NCBI GenBank assembly: GCA_050299175.1
Contig: JBNKVM010000020.1
Span: 18,479 to 82,478, forward strand
Direction: 5' to 3'
DNA: 64,000 nucleotides
Source: JAPHTQ01 sp050299175
Lineage (GTDB): Bacteria; Pseudomonadota; Gammaproteobacteria; Thiohalomonadales; Thiohalomonadaceae
Of the stretch, positions 63,409-64,000 are shown piece by piece. The notes beneath the pieces were generated by a model. It saw only the letters and a program-made list of their open reading frames with translations, did not search any database and was not told the DNA's origin. How positions within the stretch are numbered: position 1 is the stretch's first letter; every line of letters starts with the position of its first letter. The position numbers were made by a program, and so were the translations under genes.

Positions 63409-63855
63409 TTAAATTGAGATATCCCTGTCGAGCAGTGACAACAAATTCGGATACCACTGTTCCGTCGGTAATTCGTCGGACGCCTCGATGCCATAGATGA
63501 GCAGGGTTTCCGGCAAGGTACCCAGCACCTTTGCCAGCGCCAGTGCTTCAGCAACACCGAGACTATGACTGGAAGGCTGCGTCGCACCCAGCAAAAGATC
63601 GTTGAGTTTTAGGCGCTGTATGGTGCCGGGATGTTGATTCGATTGCATCGCATCAATGAGCACCACCGTTTTACTTTTCTCTAACAATGGAATCAGTGTA
63701 CTGCCTGGACGATCGAGGGCCTGTAGTTCAGTACCAGGTGGAAAGCGATCAATATCTTCACGCAGGCGTATGATCGCCTGCCAGCCTACCGTATCGCCAC
63801 CGTAGGGCGAACCGATACCGATCACCCTCAAGGGTGCTTCAGCGACGTGTGACAT
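63409..63855 (-). CDS. Hydrogenase maturation protease
   Basis: 148 residues from the ATG at 63853-63855, which overlaps the hydrogenase large-subunit gene by 17 bases. The start V-I-G-I-G-S-P-Y-G-G-D and V-V-L-I-D-A-M-Q are the conserved nickel-binding segments of HyaD/HoxW-type proteases, with the acidic ligands in place. It cuts the C-terminal tail of the large subunit after nickel insertion. The tail in question is encoded just upstream, so the pair is likely dedicated. Confidence 0.87.
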   Translation of the reverse strand: MSHVAEAPLRVIGIGSPYGGDTVGWQAIIRLREDIDRFPPGTELQALDRPGSTLIPLLEKSKTVVLIDAMQSNQHPGTIQRLKLNDLLLGATQPSSHSLGVAEALALAKVLGTLPETLLIYGIEASDELPTEQWYPNLLSLLDRDISI

Positions 63856-64000
63856 TGACCTTGAGGAAGTGAGTGGCGCAGGAGATACAGGGATCGTAAT
63901 TGCGAATGGCCTGTTCACAATGCCAGGCCAACTTTTGGTCCGGCAACTGCAGATGGCGCGGGACAAACTCGCGCAAGTCGCTTTCGATGGTTTTTTGGTT
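63839..64000 (-). CDS. [NiFe]-hydrogenase large subunit, C-terminal end (5' part outside window)
   Basis: 53 residues reach the right edge with no start. They include D-P-C-I-S-C-A-T-H, the C-terminal nickel-binding motif D-P-C-x2-C-x2-H, preceded by H-C-E-Q-A-I-R-N-Y. The tail F-L-K-V-N-V-T-R-R after the His would be removed by the protease encoded next. The Y-D-P-C-I-S-C-A-T-H form resembles NAD-linked (HoxH, group 3) hydrogenases, but the group is not proven by this end. Confidence 0.88.
   Translation of the reverse strand, partial: NQKTIESDLREFVPRHLQLPDQKLAWHCEQAIRNYDPCISCATHFLKVNVTRR

Overview
The window reads as chromosomal DNA of a free-living or host-associated gammaproteobacterium, probably a sulfur- and hydrogen-oxidising one. 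The gammaproteobacterial signs are the gene orders hda-perM-pgsA-DUF2066 beside purMN, ruvC-ruvA-ruvB next to tolQRAB-pal-cpoB-queE-queC, and FmdB-DUF502-aspS-nadA. The lifestyle guess rests on a SoxW-like thioredoxin with a TlpA protein, a YeeE/YedE sulfur transporter, cytochrome c' with a b-type cytochrome, and the 3' end of a [NiFe]-hydrogenase large subunit followed by its maturation protease. No rRNA, CRISPR array, phage or insertion sequence was seen; there is one tRNA (Lys, UUU).

Layout. 1-2.7 kb: periplasmic thioredoxins, a YqhA membrane protein and two small lipoproteins. 2.8-9 kb: WrbA-like flavoprotein, DUF2069, hda operon, purMN. 9-13.6 kb: a GGDEF/EAL signalling protein and Uup. 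13.7-15.3 kb: tRNA-Lys, the sulfur transporter and the first copy of a 146-bp palindromic repeat. 15.4-24.4 kb: queuosine, Tol-Pal, Ruv and YebC genes, all on the minus strand. 24.5-28.7 kb: a Ser/Thr phosphorylation module of two FHA proteins, a PP2C phosphatase and a CHASE2 kinase whose frame is cut by an in-frame TAG. 28.7-36.4 kb: a lipase-like hydrolase, nadA, aspS, DUF502, FmdB (with repeat copy two at its 3' end) and an Atm1-type ABC exporter.

36.4-52 kb is the accessory part: a MAPEG/TetR pair around a 32-bp palindrome, a Lys/Asp/Glu-rich secreted protein, an old yellow enzyme, a small six-cysteine protein, a repeat-rich beta-structure protein with no export signal, a 1689-residue pseudokinase-ATPase-GAF-diguanylate cyclase in an operon with two enzyme-like proteins, a DNase II homologue, and a phosphoesterase with four N-terminal Trp/Phe repeats and altered active-site motifs.

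52-64 kb: cytochrome c' and cytochrome b, a lipoprotein, a secreted M4 metalloprotease with a GlyGly-CTERM tail, an AMP-phosphorylase-like enzyme with a PRPP synthetase homologue, outer-membrane barrels, an SDR with repeat copy three at its 3' end, a YiiX-like papain-fold protein, and the hydrogenase end.

No stretch above about 300 bases lacks a gene; the longest gaps (about 230-280 bases at 11.46-11.69, 38.01-38.29, 52.02-52.30 and 53.50-53.72 kb) showed nothing beyond what is listed.
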